Positions 8,225 to 17,487 of a stretch of 64,000 nt of DNA are shown in pieces. Each line of letters begins with the position of its first letter. The first letter of the stretch is position 1. The translations under genes and the position numbers were made by a program. Origin of the DNA: Micromonospora narathiwatensis (lineage in GTDB: Bacteria > Actinomycetota > Actinomycetes > Mycobacteriales > Micromonosporaceae); assembly GCF_900089605.1 (NCBI RefSeq), contig NZ_LT594324.1, positions 5,394,001 to 5,458,000 of the forward strand. The letters are read 5' to 3'. A model generated the notes under the pieces. That model was not told where the DNA came from and searched no databases. It saw only the letters and a program-made list of their open reading frames with translations.

Positions 8225-9466
8225 CTAGGGACGACCGGCCGGCTCCGTCCGGCGCTCGGCGCGCGAACCCGTCCCGCGCAGCACCCGCCACGCACCCCCG
8301 GTGACCAGGGCGAAGATTCCCGCCGCCGCCCAGCCCACCGGCGCCACCCCGTACGCCTCCCCGGCGAACCCGGCCAGCGCCGCCCCGACCGGCGCGCTGG
8401 CGAGCCCGACCACCCGCTGCGCCGCGCCGACCCGGCCGAGCAACTCCGGTGGCACGTGCCGCTGGCCGTACGCCGACCAGAGGCTGTTCCACACCGTCGT
8501 GCCGGCCGCGAAGCAGGCCAACGCGACACCCCCGGCCAGCGGGTGCCGGGCCAGCGCGAACCCGGTCAACGCCACGGTCTGCCCGAGCAGCACCCCGCGT
8601 AGCGCGGGCAGGGTGCCGAACCGGGCCGCCAGCCGTCCCGCGCCGAGCGCCCCGGCCAGGCCACCGACCACCGCCCCCGCCGCGAACAGCCCGTACGCGG
8701 CCGGCGGCACCCGCAGCACCGTGAGCGCGTACAGCACCAGCACGGCCATCACCCCGCTGATGGCCAGGTTCGATCCCGTGGTCGCCACGGTCACCCGCCA
8801 CAGCACCGGGTCCCGCCGTAGCCAGCGCACCCCCGCCCAAGCCTCGCGCCAGACGCTCCCCCGGTTCGGGGCGCGGTGGTGACCGGCGGGCCGTGGGCTG
8901 GGGCGGAGCGCGAGGGCGAGAAGGGCCGCCGCGGCGAAGGTGAGGGCGTCGAGGGTGAAGGGGAAGGCCGCCGAGATCGCGAAGAGGAGGCCGGCCAGCG
9001 GGGCGCCGAGGAAGCCGCCGGCGACCGCCGTGCCGGCCTGGAGGCGACCGTTGGCGGCGGGCAGCGCGGCCGACGGGACCACCGCCGGGAGCATCGCGAA
9101 GGAGGCCGCGTCGAAGACCGTACCCAGGGCGGCGAGCAGGAACGCGGCGACCGCGAGCGCGGCTACCCCGGCCCGGCCGGTGGCGACCAGCCCGGCCAGG
9201 GCGGCCACCACGCCGGCGCGTAGCCCGTCCACCGCCGCCATGGTTCGGCGGCGGTCCCACCGGTCGGCGTACGCACCGCCGAGCAGGCCGAGCAGCAGCG
9301 GCGGGAGCTGGCCGGCGACGGTCACCGCGGCGACGGCCCGGGGATCACGGGTGAGCGTGGCGGCCAGCAGGGCCAGGGCTGGCGTACGCAGGGCGTCGCC
9401 GAACCGGGAGGAGACGGCGGCGGCCCAGAGCAGCCGGAAATCGCGGCCGAGAACGGGAGCGGTCAT
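8225..9466 (-). CDS. Major facilitator superfamily transporter
   Basis: The protein has 413 residues with about 12 membrane helices. The MFS loop 2-3 motif appears as GGAYADRWDRRRTM at about 57-70, and the second-half equivalent as GAGRLAARFGTLPALRG. ATG 9466 was preferred to upstream starts because the N-terminus MTAPVLGRDFRLLWAA is the usual MFS opening. The 37 extra residues upstream are polar and would cover the divergent promoter. The family includes drug and sugar exporters and the substrate is unknown. It is divergent from the HSP90-like gene with a 113-base shared control region. Confidence 0.85.
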   Translation of the reverse strand: MTAPVLGRDFRLLWAAAVSSRFGDALRTPALALLAATLTRDPRAVAAVTVAGQLPPLLLGLLGGAYADRWDRRRTMAAVDGLRAGVVAALAGLVATGRAGVAALAVAAFLLAALGTVFDAASFAMLPAVVPSAALPAANGRLQAGTAVAGGFLGAPLAGLLFAISAAFPFTLDALTFAAAALLALALRPSPRPAGHHRAPNRGSVWREAWAGVRWLRRDPVLWRVTVATTGSNLAISGVMAVLVLYALTVLRVPPAAYGLFAAGAVVGGLAGALGAGRLAARFGTLPALRGVLLGQTVALTGFALARHPLAGGVALACFAAGTTVWNSLWSAYGQRHVPPELLGRVGAAQRVVGLASAPVGAALAGFAGEAYGVAPVGWAAAGIFALVTGGAWRVLRGTGSRAERRTEPAGRP

Positions 9467-9579
9467 GCCGCCGGAGCCTGGGCCCTGAAGCGGGTCGAGG
9501 GTCAAGTGACCGAAAACGGGACGGACACTGTCGGACATCGCCGGTACGGTGAGCGCCGAAATCCGACCGGGGAGCACGA

Positions 9580-11379
9580 TTGGACCGCACCTTCCAGGTC
9601 GACCTCCGAGGCGTGGTCGACCTGCTCAGTCATCACCTCTACGGCAGCCCACGGGTCTACGTCCGGGAGCTGCTCCAGAACGCCGTCGACGCGATCACCG
9701 CCCGCCGGGCGACCGAGCCGGACGCGCCGGCCCGGGTCCGGATCGAGCCGCCGGAGCTGACCGGCGACGGCACGCTGCGGGTGCACGACACCGGCATCGG
9801 CCTGACCGAGGCGCAGGTGCACGAGCTGCTGGCCACCATCGGGCGCAGCTCCAAGCGGGACGAGCTGGGCTTCTCCCGGCACGAGTTCCTCGGCCAGTTC
9901 GGCATCGGCCTGCTCTCCTGCTTCCTGGTCGCCGACGAGATCCGGGTGGTCACCCGGCACGCCGACCAGCCCACCGTGTTCTGGACGGGCTGGTCCGACG
10001 GCCGCTACGCGGTCGAGGTCGCCGGGCCCGGGCAGGCGCGGCGCGAGCCCGGCACCACCGTGACGCTGGTGCCCCGGCGCGACGCCGACCAGTGGTTCGA
10101 CGTGCCGACGGTGACCGAGCTGGCCCGCAACTACGGCGCGCTGCTGCCGGTGGACGTCCGGGTCGGGGACAGGCCGACCACCGCCGGCCCGCCGCCGTGG
10201 CCGACCACTCCGGGCGCGCCGGTCGACCGGGCCGCCCTGCACTCCTACGCGCAGGACGTCCTCGGCTTCGTCCCGTTCGACGTGGTGCCGCTGGCGGTGC
10301 CCGAGGCGGGGCTGACCGGGGTCGCCTTCATCCTGCCCACCCCGGTGAACCCGGCCGCCCGCTCCGGGCACCGGGTCTATCTCAAGCGGATGCTGCTCAC
10401 CGAGCACGCCGACGGGCTGCTGCCCGACTGGGCCTTCTTCGCCCTCTGCGTGGTGGACGCCACCGAGCTGCGCCCGACCGCCAGCCGGGAGGCGCTCTAC
10501 GAGGACACCCTGCTCGCCGCCACCCGGGACGCCCTCGGCGACCAGTTGCGCGGCTGGCTGGTCCGGCTGGCCAAGCACGACCCCCGGCGGCTCGCCGAGT
10601 TCCTCCAGGTGCACCACCTCGGGGTCAAGGCGCTCGCCGTGCACGACGACGAGATGCTGCGCCTGGTCGACCAGTGGTGGCCGATGGACACCAACGTCGG
10701 CACCCTCACCCTCGCCGAGTTCCGCCAGCGGCACGGCCTGATCCGCTACGCCGCCAGCCTCGACGAGTTCCGCCAGCTCGCCGCCGTCGCGGCGGCGCAG
10801 GACCTGGCCGTGGTGAACGGCGGCTACACGTACGACACCGAGCTGATCGAGCGGCTGCCCACGGTGGACCGGTCGGTGCTCATCGAGCGGCTGGAGCCGA
10901 GCGACCTCACCACCCGCTTCGACAGCCTCGATCCGCAGACCGAGCTGGCCCTGCGGCCGTTCCTCACCGGGGCGCAGCGGGCCCTGGAACGGCTCGGCTG
11001 TGAGGTGGTGGTCCGGGCGTACGACCCGGTCTCGCTGCCGGCGCTCTACCTGGTCAGCCGCTCGGCCGCGTTCCACGACCAGCTCGCCGCCAGCCGGGAC
11101 AAGGCCGACGAGCTGTGGGGCGGGGTGCTCGACGCGCTGGCCACCTCCGCCCCGCCGGACCGGCCGCAGCTGGTGCTCAACCACCGCAACCCGCTGGTCC
11201 GCCGGGTCACCACGCTGACCGACCCGGAGCTGGCCGGGCTCGCCGTCGAGGCGCTCTACGGGCAGGCCCTGCTGCTCGGGCACCATCCGATCCGGGCGGC
11301 GGACGCCGCCCTGCTGAACAGTTCCTTCCTCGGCCTGCTCGGCCGGGCCGTACCAGGACAGGAGTCGGGCCGTGAGTGA
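9580..11379 (+). CDS. HSP90-family ATPase (HtpG-like chaperone)
   Basis: The protein has 599 residues and starts at TTG 9580 behind GGGGAG. The GHKL nucleotide-binding fold is clear. The N-box is VRELLQNAVDAI with Glu30, Asn34 and Asp37. The first Gly motif is DTGIGL at 70-75. The ATP-lid is TIGRSSKRDELGFS and GQFGIGLLSCF is at 105-115. A middle domain follows with the HSP90-style TASREALYEDTLL. It is only distantly related to classical HtpG. No C-terminal MEEVD-type tail is present; it ends GQESGRE. Its last eight bases overlap the start of a TPR gene, so the two are translationally coupled. It probably remodels client proteins in the cytosol; clients are unknown. Confidence 0.87.
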   Translation: MDRTFQVDLRGVVDLLSHHLYGSPRVYVRELLQNAVDAITARRATEPDAPARVRIEPPELTGDGTLRVHDTGIGLTEAQVHELLATIGRSSKRDELGFSRHEFLGQFGIGLLSCFLVADEIRVVTRHADQPTVFWTGWSDGRYAVEVAGPGQARREPGTTVTLVPRRDADQWFDVPTVTELARNYGALLPVDVRVGDRPTTAGPPPWPTTPGAPVDRAALHSYAQDVLGFVPFDVVPLAVPEAGLTGVAFILPTPVNPAARSGHRVYLKRMLLTEHADGLLPDWAFFALCVVDATELRPTASREALYEDTLLAATRDALGDQLRGWLVRLAKHDPRRLAEFLQVHHLGVKALAVHDDEMLRLVDQWWPMDTNVGTLTLAEFRQRHGLIRYAASLDEFRQLAAVAAAQDLAVVNGGYTYDTELIERLPTVDRSVLIERLEPSDLTTRFDSLDPQTELALRPFLTGAQRALERLGCEVVVRAYDPVSLPALYLVSRSAAFHDQLAASRDKADELWGGVLDALATSAPPDRPQLVLNHRNPLVRRVTTLTDPELAGLAVEALYGQALLLGHHPIRAADAALLNSSFLGLLGRAVPGQESGRE

Positions 11380-14218
11380 CGACGACCTCTGGCGGATGCT
11401 CCACGAGGCCGACAACATGCCGTTCGGCGCGGGGCAGATCGCCGCGGTGGAGCAGCTGCTCCGGCGGGCCGACGCCGGTGACGACCGGCATCTGGCCTTC
11501 GCCGTCCGGATCAGCGCCACCAACGCGTACACCTTCGGCGGCGAGCCCGCCAAGTCCTTCGTCACCTTCTCCTGGTGCCTCGCCGAGTACGACCGTGACC
11601 CGCAGCCCTACCACCAGCGCTACACGCACGAGCTGCTCTGGTTCTTCAAGCACATGGTCACGGCCATGCTGGCGTTCCCGGAGCTGCCGCTGGACCGCGC
11701 GTACGCGGTGCTCGACGACATGGAACGGCGCTACCGGGAGTCCGGGCACACCCTCCAAGCCGTGTACAAGCACCGCCATCTGGTCGCCGCCCACGTGGGC
11801 GCCGAGGAGGAGGCGGCGGAGTGGTACCGGCGCTGGCTGACCACGCCCCGGGACGCCCTCTCCGACTGCGCCGGCTGCGACCCGACCGCCCAGGTCAAGC
11901 ACCTGGTTCGGCTGGGACGGCACCAGGAGGCGGTGGCGCTGGCCGAGCCGGTGCTCGCCGGCCGGTTGAGCTGCGCCGAACAGCCGCAGGCCATCCTCAC
12001 CGCGCTGCTCACGCCCTACCGGGAGACCGGCCGGGTCGACGCCGCCCGCGACGCGCACCGGGAGGCGTACCGGCGGCTGCGCGGGCGCCTCTCCGAGCTG
12101 TGGGAGATCGCCGACCACGTCGAGTTCTGCACCGTGACCGGCAACGAGGCCCGGGCGCTGGAGCTGGTCGAACGCCACCTCGACTGGCTGGACCGGGCGC
12201 CCAGCCCGGGTGCCGCCATGAGTTTCGCGGCCGCCGCCTCGGCCGCCCTGCGGCAGGTGTCCGGCGAGCTGACCGTGCACCGGCGGGCGTTCGGGGACCG
12301 GCCGGCCGCCGACGTGCCGGTGGGCGTGCTCGCCGAGGAGTTGGCCGGTACGGCCACCGCGCTGGCCGCCCGCTTCGACGCGCGCAACGGCACCGCGTAC
12401 CAGTCCGAGCTGATCGCCCGGCGACTCGCGGCCGGGCCGGTCGGCGAGCACCTGCCGCTCTCCGCCAGCCTGCGCCGCCGGCCGCTGCCCGCCCCGCGTA
12501 CCGGTGCGGAGACCCTGGCCGCCCGGCCGGAGGTGACGGTCCCGGCCCAGGCCACGGCCGACGAGCTGCTCGCGCTCGCCGACGAATGCTGGCGTACCCA
12601 TCGACGGGACGGGCTGCTCGCCGCGCTGCGGGCGTACGACGAGCGGTACGGCGACGCCGAGCTGCCGGCCGGCACCCGGGCCTGGCGGCTGGAACTGCGC
12701 GCCGGAGAGTTCGACGAGCGGGCCGGTGACGACGCGAGCGCCGCGATCGAGGCGAACCGGACCGCCCTGGCGGCCTGGCGGGGGGTGCCCGATCCGGTCC
12801 GGGCGCAGGTGGTGGCCGGTCGGCTCGGTGCCCTGCTCTGCGTGAGCGAGGAGGGTGAGTCGGAAGGGCTGGCCCTGGCCCGGGAGTCCGTCGACCACCT
12901 CACCGAGCACGGTGACCAGCGCGAACGCGCCGCCGCGTGGGACCGGCTGGGCCTGGCGTACGTGTACCGGGAGCGGTGGGCGGACGCCTTCGAGGCGTTC
13001 GACCGCGCGGCTGCCGAGGCAGATGTCGACCCGTGGCTGGCGGGCCGGGTGGCGTTGCACCGCATGCACGTGCTGGAGGAGTTGGCGCGGTCCGAGGAGT
13101 TCCGGGAGGCGGCGGCGCACGCCCGGCGGCTCAGCCGCGAGCTGGGCGACAGCGAGATGCTCACCAGCGCCTGCCTGGCGTACGCCCGGGCGGTGGACGA
13201 CCCGGGAGAGGCGGTCGCCGCCTGCGACGAGGCGCTGACCGTGGCCCCGCCGGGCGCGCGGCTGCCGGTGCGGGTCCACCGGGGGCGGGCGCTGCTCGTG
13301 GCCGACCGGGCCGGCGAGGCGGTGGACGACTTCGCCGAGGCGGTCACCCTCTGCGTGGAGCAGGGGCTGCCGGGGGACGCGCTGCTCCGCTGCGAGTTGG
13401 CCGAGGCGTACCGGCTGGCCGGCCGGCTCGGCGAGGCCGCCGAGGTGGCGGAGGAGGCGGTGCTCGGACTGGACCGGGCCGGCGCGCAGGCCGAGGCCGA
13501 CCGGTGCCGGCACATGCTGGCCGACATCTACCACGGGCTGGGTGAGATCGACCTGGCCCTCGCGCTGCTCGACCAGCTCGCCGACAACCTCGACGGTCCG
13601 GACAATCTCCCGCACCGGGCGCAGGCGCTGGAGCAGGCCGGGGGGATCCTCTACGACGCGGACCGGGACGCCCTGGCCGCGCAGCGGTTCGCGGCGGCGG
13701 CGTCGGCGTACGGGCTGGCCGGGCACCCGCTGGACGAGCTGCGGGCCCGGCGGCGGGAGTTGCTGGCCCTGAACTGGTCCGGTGACCTGCCGGCGGCGGT
13801 CGCCGCGATCGAGGTGGTGGACGCCGCCGCCGCTGCGCTCGCCGGCCATCCCGACGAGCCGCCCGTGGTGACGTACGAGCGGGCGATGGCCGCCGACGCG
13901 GTGGCTCGGGTGCTGACCGCCGAGGGGCGGCTGACCGCCGCGTTGGAGCGGGTGGCCGGCGTACCGGACCGGCTGCGGTCGATCGAGGCGTTCGGCGAGG
14001 CGGCCCAGGTCGAGGTCTTCACCGGTGAGCTGCTGCTGCGGGACGAACGGCCGGCCGAGGCGGAGCGCCTGCTGCGCCGGGTGCTCGGCGGTCTGCCGAC
14101 CGGCTCCCGCCCGGCGGCCCAGGCCGCCTGGCTGCTGGCCCGCTCCCTCGACGATCTGGGCCGGTCCGCCGAGGCGGCGAAGATCCGCGCCGAATACGGC
14201 ATCGAGGAGGATGACTGA
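11372..14218 (+). CDS. Large tetratricopeptide-repeat protein coupled to the HSP90-like gene
   Basis: The protein has 948 residues, and GTG 11372 overlaps the HSP90-like stop. Most of the length is alpha-helical, with TPR-like pairs rich in Ala, Leu, Tyr and Arg, for example AAWDRLGLAYVYRERWADAF and DRCRHMLADIYHGLGEIDLA. The N-terminal 200 residues are less repetitive and carry a CxxC (DCAGCD) and a Trp-rich segment, so a distinct domain is possible. There is no signal peptide or membrane helix. The overlap with the chaperone gene suggests an adaptor or client-delivery role, as TPR co-chaperones have for eukaryotic Hsp90. That function is inference. Confidence 0.8.
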   Translation: MSDDDLWRMLHEADNMPFGAGQIAAVEQLLRRADAGDDRHLAFAVRISATNAYTFGGEPAKSFVTFSWCLAEYDRDPQPYHQRYTHELLWFFKHMVTAMLAFPELPLDRAYAVLDDMERRYRESGHTLQAVYKHRHLVAAHVGAEEEAAEWYRRWLTTPRDALSDCAGCDPTAQVKHLVRLGRHQEAVALAEPVLAGRLSCAEQPQAILTALLTPYRETGRVDAARDAHREAYRRLRGRLSELWEIADHVEFCTVTGNEARALELVERHLDWLDRAPSPGAAMSFAAAASAALRQVSGELTVHRRAFGDRPAADVPVGVLAEELAGTATALAARFDARNGTAYQSELIARRLAAGPVGEHLPLSASLRRRPLPAPRTGAETLAARPEVTVPAQATADELLALADECWRTHRRDGLLAALRAYDERYGDAELPAGTRAWRLELRAGEFDERAGDDASAAIEANRTALAAWRGVPDPVRAQVVAGRLGALLCVSEEGESEGLALARESVDHLTEHGDQRERAAAWDRLGLAYVYRERWADAFEAFDRAAAEADVDPWLAGRVALHRMHVLEELARSEEFREAAAHARRLSRELGDSEMLTSACLAYARAVDDPGEAVAACDEALTVAPPGARLPVRVHRGRALLVADRAGEAVDDFAEAVTLCVEQGLPGDALLRCELAEAYRLAGRLGEAAEVAEEAVLGLDRAGAQAEADRCRHMLADIYHGLGEIDLALALLDQLADNLDGPDNLPHRAQALEQAGGILYDADRDALAAQRFAAAASAYGLAGHPLDELRARRRELLALNWSGDLPAAVAAIEVVDAAAAALAGHPDEPPVVTYERAMAADAVARVLTAEGRLTAALERVAGVPDRLRSIEAFGEAAQVEVFTGELLLRDERPAEAERLLRRVLGGLPTGSRPAAQAAWLLARSLDDLGRSAEAAKIRAEYGIEEDD

Positions 14219-14301
14219 CTCATCCGGTTGACCGACTTGTTTCGGCCGGATGTGCCGCAACTGACGGGTAACCGAATCTCCACCACTTCGCGCCCGAGGT
14301 C

Positions 14302-14307
14302 TAGGCT
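14302..14307 (+). promoter_or_regulatory. -10 box of a probable leaderless promoter for the TetR gene
   Basis: TAGGCT ends six bases before GTG 14314, and no Shine-Dalgarno sequence is present. This supports GTG 14314 as both transcription and translation start. Confidence 0.4.
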
Positions 14308-14313
14308 GGCCGG

Positions 14314-14934
14314 GTGACGGTGGGACAGCGGTCGCGAGGTGCGGCGAACGGAGCGATGGGTACGGGTCGACGGTCCCGGCGGGACGAGATCCTGGAGATC
14401 GCGGTGGGCCTCTTCGCCGCTCGCGGCTACCACGGCGTGTCGATGGACGACATCGGCGCCGCCGCCGGGGTGACCGGTCCGGCCCTCTACCACCACTTCG
14501 CCGGCAAGGAGGCCATGCTGGTCGCCGCGCTGATCCCGGTCAGCGAGGGCCTGCTCGCCGGTGGGCAGGAGCGGTCGGCGAACCACCCGGACGACCCGCG
14601 CGGCACGTTGGAGTCGCTGATCGACTTCCACGTCGACTTCGCGCTGGCCAACCCGGCGGTGATCGCCCTGCACCTGCACGAGTTGGACCGCCTTCCCGAC
14701 GAGCCGCGCCGCCGGATCCGCCGGCTCCAGCGGATGTACGTCGAGGAGTGGGTGACGGTGCTGACCGCGCTGCACCCCGGCCTGCCGGACGGCGAGGCGC
14801 GGGTGCTCGCCCACGCCGCCTTCGGCCTGATGAACTCCACCCCGTTCCTCGGCGGCGAGGTGGACCGCCGCCGCCGTGCCGCGCTACTGCGCGGCGCCAC
14901 CCTCGCCGCCCTGCTTGCGCCGACCGACTCGTGA
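14314..14934 (+). CDS. TetR-family transcriptional regulator
   Basis: The protein has 206 residues. An N-terminal TetR helix-turn-helix spans about 22-70: ILEIAVGLFAARGYHGVSMD, then DIGAAAGVTGPALYHHFAGK. The C-terminal ligand-binding half is divergent, as usual. It sits 42 bases upstream of the biotin carboxylase gene, in the same direction, at the head of an acyl-CoA catabolic cluster. Control of that cluster with an acyl-CoA as effector is a reasonable guess. A palindrome just after the -10 box of the carboxylase gene, and another upstream of the carboxyltransferase gene, are candidate operators. Confidence 0.87.
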   Translation: MTVGQRSRGAANGAMGTGRRSRRDEILEIAVGLFAARGYHGVSMDDIGAAAGVTGPALYHHFAGKEAMLVAALIPVSEGLLAGGQERSANHPDDPRGTLESLIDFHVDFALANPAVIALHLHELDRLPDEPRRRIRRLQRMYVEEWVTVLTALHPGLPDGEARVLAHAAFGLMNSTPFLGGEVDRRRRAALLRGATLAALLAPTDS

Positions 14935-14950
14935 TTCCCTAGCATCCGTC

Positions 14951-14961
14951 CCAAAGTTTGG
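14951..14961. promoter_or_regulatory. Palindromic operator candidate before biotin carboxylase gene
   Basis: CCAAAGTTTGG is a perfect dyad around a central G. It lies just downstream of a TAGCAT -10 candidate (14940-14945) and upstream of the GGGAGGA ribosome binding site. A repressor bound here would block transcription start. The adjacent TetR protein is the obvious candidate but this is untested. Confidence 0.35.
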
Positions 14962-14976
14962 ACGCCGGGAGGAAAC

Positions 14977-16314
14977 ATGATCGAGTCACTGCTGGTCGCC
15001 AACCGGGGCGAGATCGCCCGCCGGATCATCCGTACCGCGCGGCGGCTCGGGGTGCGCGCGATCGCGGTGCACTCCGAAGCCGACGCCGGCCTGCCGTTCG
15101 TGGCCGAGGCGGACGAGGCGGTCTGCGTGGGCCCGGCCAATCCGGCGCAGAGCTACCGGAACGTCGAGGCCATCCTCGCCGCCGCCAAGAAGACCGGCGC
15201 TCAGGCGATCCACCCCGGCTACGGCTTCCTGTCGGAGAACGCCGACTTCGCGCGTACCGTCGAGGCCAGTGGCCTGATCTGGGTCGGACCCGGCGCGGAC
15301 GCGATCACCGCGATGGGCGACAAGATCAATGCCCGGAACCTGATGGCGGCGGCCGGGGTGCCGGTCGCGCCCGGCACCACCGACCCGGCGGCCGACCTGG
15401 ACGCGGCGGTCGCCGCCGCCGCGGCGATCGGTTACCCGGTGATGGTCAAGGCCGCGGCCGGTGGTGGCGGCATGGGCATGGGCGTCGCCGTCGACGAGGC
15501 CGCGCTGCGCACCGAGTACGACAAGGTCCGCTCGTTCGCCGAGCGGATGTTCGGCGACGGCTCGGTGCTGATCGAGCGTTACTTCCCCCGGGTACGCCAC
15601 GTTGAGGTGCAGATCCTCGGCCTGGCCGACGGCCGGGTGGTCGCCCTCGGCGAGCGGGAGTGCTCGGTGCAGCGCCGCAACCAGAAGCTGGTCGAGGAGT
15701 CGCCGTCCCCGGCGGTCTCCCCGGAGCTGCGCGAGCGCTTCCTGGCCGCCGCCGTGCGCGCCGGTGAGGCGGTCAACTACCGCAATGCCGGCACGGTCGA
15801 GTGTTTGCTCGATCCCGCGACGCAGGAGTTCTTCTTCCTGGAGATGAACACCCGGCTCCAGGTCGAGCACCCGGTCACCGAGTACGTCTACGGCGTCGAC
15901 CTGGTGGAGGAGCAGTTGCGGGTGGCCGCCGGCCTGGCTCCGACGTTCGACCCGGACGCGCTCGCCCCGCACGGGCACGCCATCGAGCTGCGGATCAACG
16001 CCGAGGACCCGAAGCGCTTCCTCCCCGGCCCGGGTGCGATCGCCACCTGGAACGAGCCGGCCGGCGAGGGCGTACGGGTCGACTCCGGCTACGTCGCCGG
16101 CAACACGGTGACCCCGTTCTACGACAGCCTGATGGCCAAGCTGATCGTCAGCGGCAGGGACCGCACCGAGGCCGTGGAGCGGGCGCGGGCGGCGGTGGCC
16201 CAGTTCGAGATCGCCGGCCCGAAGAACAACCTGCCCTTCTTCGCCGAGCTGCTGGAGAACGAGGAGTTCCTCTCCGGCGACTACGACACCGGCATCGTCT
16301 CCCGCATGCGCTGA
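14977..16314 (+). CDS. Biotin carboxylase subunit of an acyl-CoA carboxylase
   Basis: The protein has 445 residues from ATG 14977 after GGGAGGA. It has the biotin carboxylase N-domain (LLVANRGEIARRIIRTARRL) and HPGYGFLSEN. The ATP-grasp Gly-rich loop is KAAAGGGGMGMG, and LEMNTRLQVEHPVTE contains active-site Glu and Arg residues. A complete C-domain follows. It ends after the carboxylase region, like E. coli AccC. There is no biotin carrier (MKM) domain, unlike the approximately 600-residue alpha subunits common in Actinobacteria. A separate carrier protein must therefore be encoded elsewhere. It carboxylates biotin using ATP and bicarbonate and would pair with the carboxyltransferase at 17545. 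Confidence 0.92.
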   Translation: MIESLLVANRGEIARRIIRTARRLGVRAIAVHSEADAGLPFVAEADEAVCVGPANPAQSYRNVEAILAAAKKTGAQAIHPGYGFLSENADFARTVEASGLIWVGPGADAITAMGDKINARNLMAAAGVPVAPGTTDPAADLDAAVAAAAAIGYPVMVKAAAGGGGMGMGVAVDEAALRTEYDKVRSFAERMFGDGSVLIERYFPRVRHVEVQILGLADGRVVALGERECSVQRRNQKLVEESPSPAVSPELRERFLAAAVRAGEAVNYRNAGTVECLLDPATQEFFFLEMNTRLQVEHPVTEYVYGVDLVEEQLRVAAGLAPTFDPDALAPHGHAIELRINAEDPKRFLPGPGAIATWNEPAGEGVRVDSGYVAGNTVTPFYDSLMAKLIVSGRDRTEAVERARAAVAQFEIAGPKNNLPFFAELLENEEFLSGDYDTGIVSRMR

Positions 16315-16378
16315 CCGCCGGGGGTGACATGCTGGGGGGACCCCATCGCGTAACACCGTCACAGTGAGGTGACCCCTT

Positions 16379-17299
16379 ATGGCGGAACTGCCGGACTTCG
16401 TGTCGATCCGGGAGGTCGGACCCCGGGACGGACTCCAGAACGAGGAGCCGATCCCCACCGACGCCAAGGTGCGGCTGCTCGACGCGCTGTCGCGTACCGG
16501 CGTGCGGCGGATCGAGGCGGTCTCCTTCGTGCACCCGAAGGCGATCCCGCAGATGGCCGACGCCGACGAGGTGTGGCAGCGGGCAACCAGGGTCGAGGGC
16601 GTACGCTACTCGGCCCTGGTGCCCAACACCCGGGGTGCCCAGCGCGCCCTGGCCGCCGGCTTCACCGAGATCGAGGTGGTCGTCTCGGCCAGCGACACGC
16701 ACAACCGCCGCAACGTCAACCGTTCGACGGAGGAGTCGCTGGACGACATCGCCGAGCTGATCGACCTGCTGCACGGTGCCGGCGCGCGGGCCGAGGTGAT
16801 CATCGCGACCAGCTTCGGCTGCCCGTACGAGGGGGACGTCGATCCCCAGCGGGTCGCCGGCATCGTCGACCGCGTGGTCCGCGACGGCGCCGACCGGGTT
16901 GCCTTCGGCGACACCACCGGCATGGGTACGCCCCGACGGGTCCGTGAGCTGATCACCGCGGTACGCGACCGCAACGCCCACATCCCGGTGCTGCTGCACT
17001 TCCACAACACCCGGGGCACCGCCCTGGCGAACCTGCTGACCGCCATGGAGCTGGGCGTCACCGAGTTCGACGCCAGCGTTGGTGGCCTCGGCGGCTGCCC
17101 GTACGCCCCGGGAGCCAGCGGCAACCTGGCCACCGAGGAGGCCGTGCACATGCTGCACGACATGGGCATCGACACCGGGATCGACCTGGACGCCCTGGTC
17201 GAGGCGGCCGAGCTGGCCGAGGAACTGGTCGGCAAGAAGCTCCCCTCCGGGGTCCTCCGGGCCGGCCCTCGTACCCGCCTCACCCCCCTTCCCGCCTGA
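16379..17299 (+). CDS. Hydroxymethylglutaryl-CoA lyase
   Basis: The protein has 306 residues; ATG 16379 follows GAGGTGA. The DRE-TIM family signature is near the start: IREVGPRDGLQNE with catalytic Arg and Asp. HMG-CoA lyase features follow: EAVSFVHPKAIPQMAD, the HFHNTRG metal-binding His pair and GGLGGCPYAPGASGN with the catalytic-loop Cys. The enzyme splits 3-hydroxy-3-methylglutaryl-CoA into acetyl-CoA and acetoacetate, the last step of leucine breakdown. It lies between the two carboxylase subunit genes, as in liu-type clusters. A strong hairpin follows the stop. Confidence 0.92.
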   Translation: MAELPDFVSIREVGPRDGLQNEEPIPTDAKVRLLDALSRTGVRRIEAVSFVHPKAIPQMADADEVWQRATRVEGVRYSALVPNTRGAQRALAAGFTEIEVVVSASDTHNRRNVNRSTEESLDDIAELIDLLHGAGARAEVIIATSFGCPYEGDVDPQRVAGIVDRVVRDGADRVAFGDTTGMGTPRRVRELITAVRDRNAHIPVLLHFHNTRGTALANLLTAMELGVTEFDASVGGLGGCPYAPGASGNLATEEAVHMLHDMGIDTGIDLDALVEAAELAEELVGKKLPSGVLRAGPRTRLTPLPA

Positions 17300-17316
17300 C
17301 TCCGTCGTACCCCGAC

Positions 17317-17348
17317 CGGCCGGCCGCCACCCCCACGGCGGCCGGCCG
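17317..17348 (+). terminator. Hairpin terminator after HMG-CoA lyase
   Basis: Twelve-base perfect arms CGGCCGGCCGCC and GGCGGCCGGCCG enclose an eight-base loop, 18 bases after the lyase stop. There is no U-tract, as is common in high-GC Actinobacteria. It separates the upstream transcript from the carboxyltransferase promoter. Confidence 0.6.
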
Positions 17349-17487
17349 TCCGCGTCTCGGCCGGCCCGCGCCCGCGCCCGTGTCGCTGGTCGGGATCGGG
17401 CCCGGAGCCGGTGCAGACTTCCTGATCAACCGTTCGGGTGGGCGGGGAGGCGCCGGGTCGCCGGGACGGGCGCCGGTGCGCTAGCCT

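Noticed and set aside
7764-9260. 498-codon minus-strand frame spanning two genes
   Set aside because: Its C-terminal 143 codons are the real small membrane protein; the rest is out of frame with the MFS transporter.
9502-11565. 687-codon minus-strand frame opposite the HSP90-like gene
   Set aside because: No recognisable domain; covers the real GHKL ATPase gene and a divergent promoter.
11207-14260. 1017-codon minus-strand frame opposite the TPR gene
   Set aside because: Arg/Gly/Pro/Val-rich shadow of the TPR gene with no domain; the plus strand has helical repeats and coupling to the HSP90-like gene.
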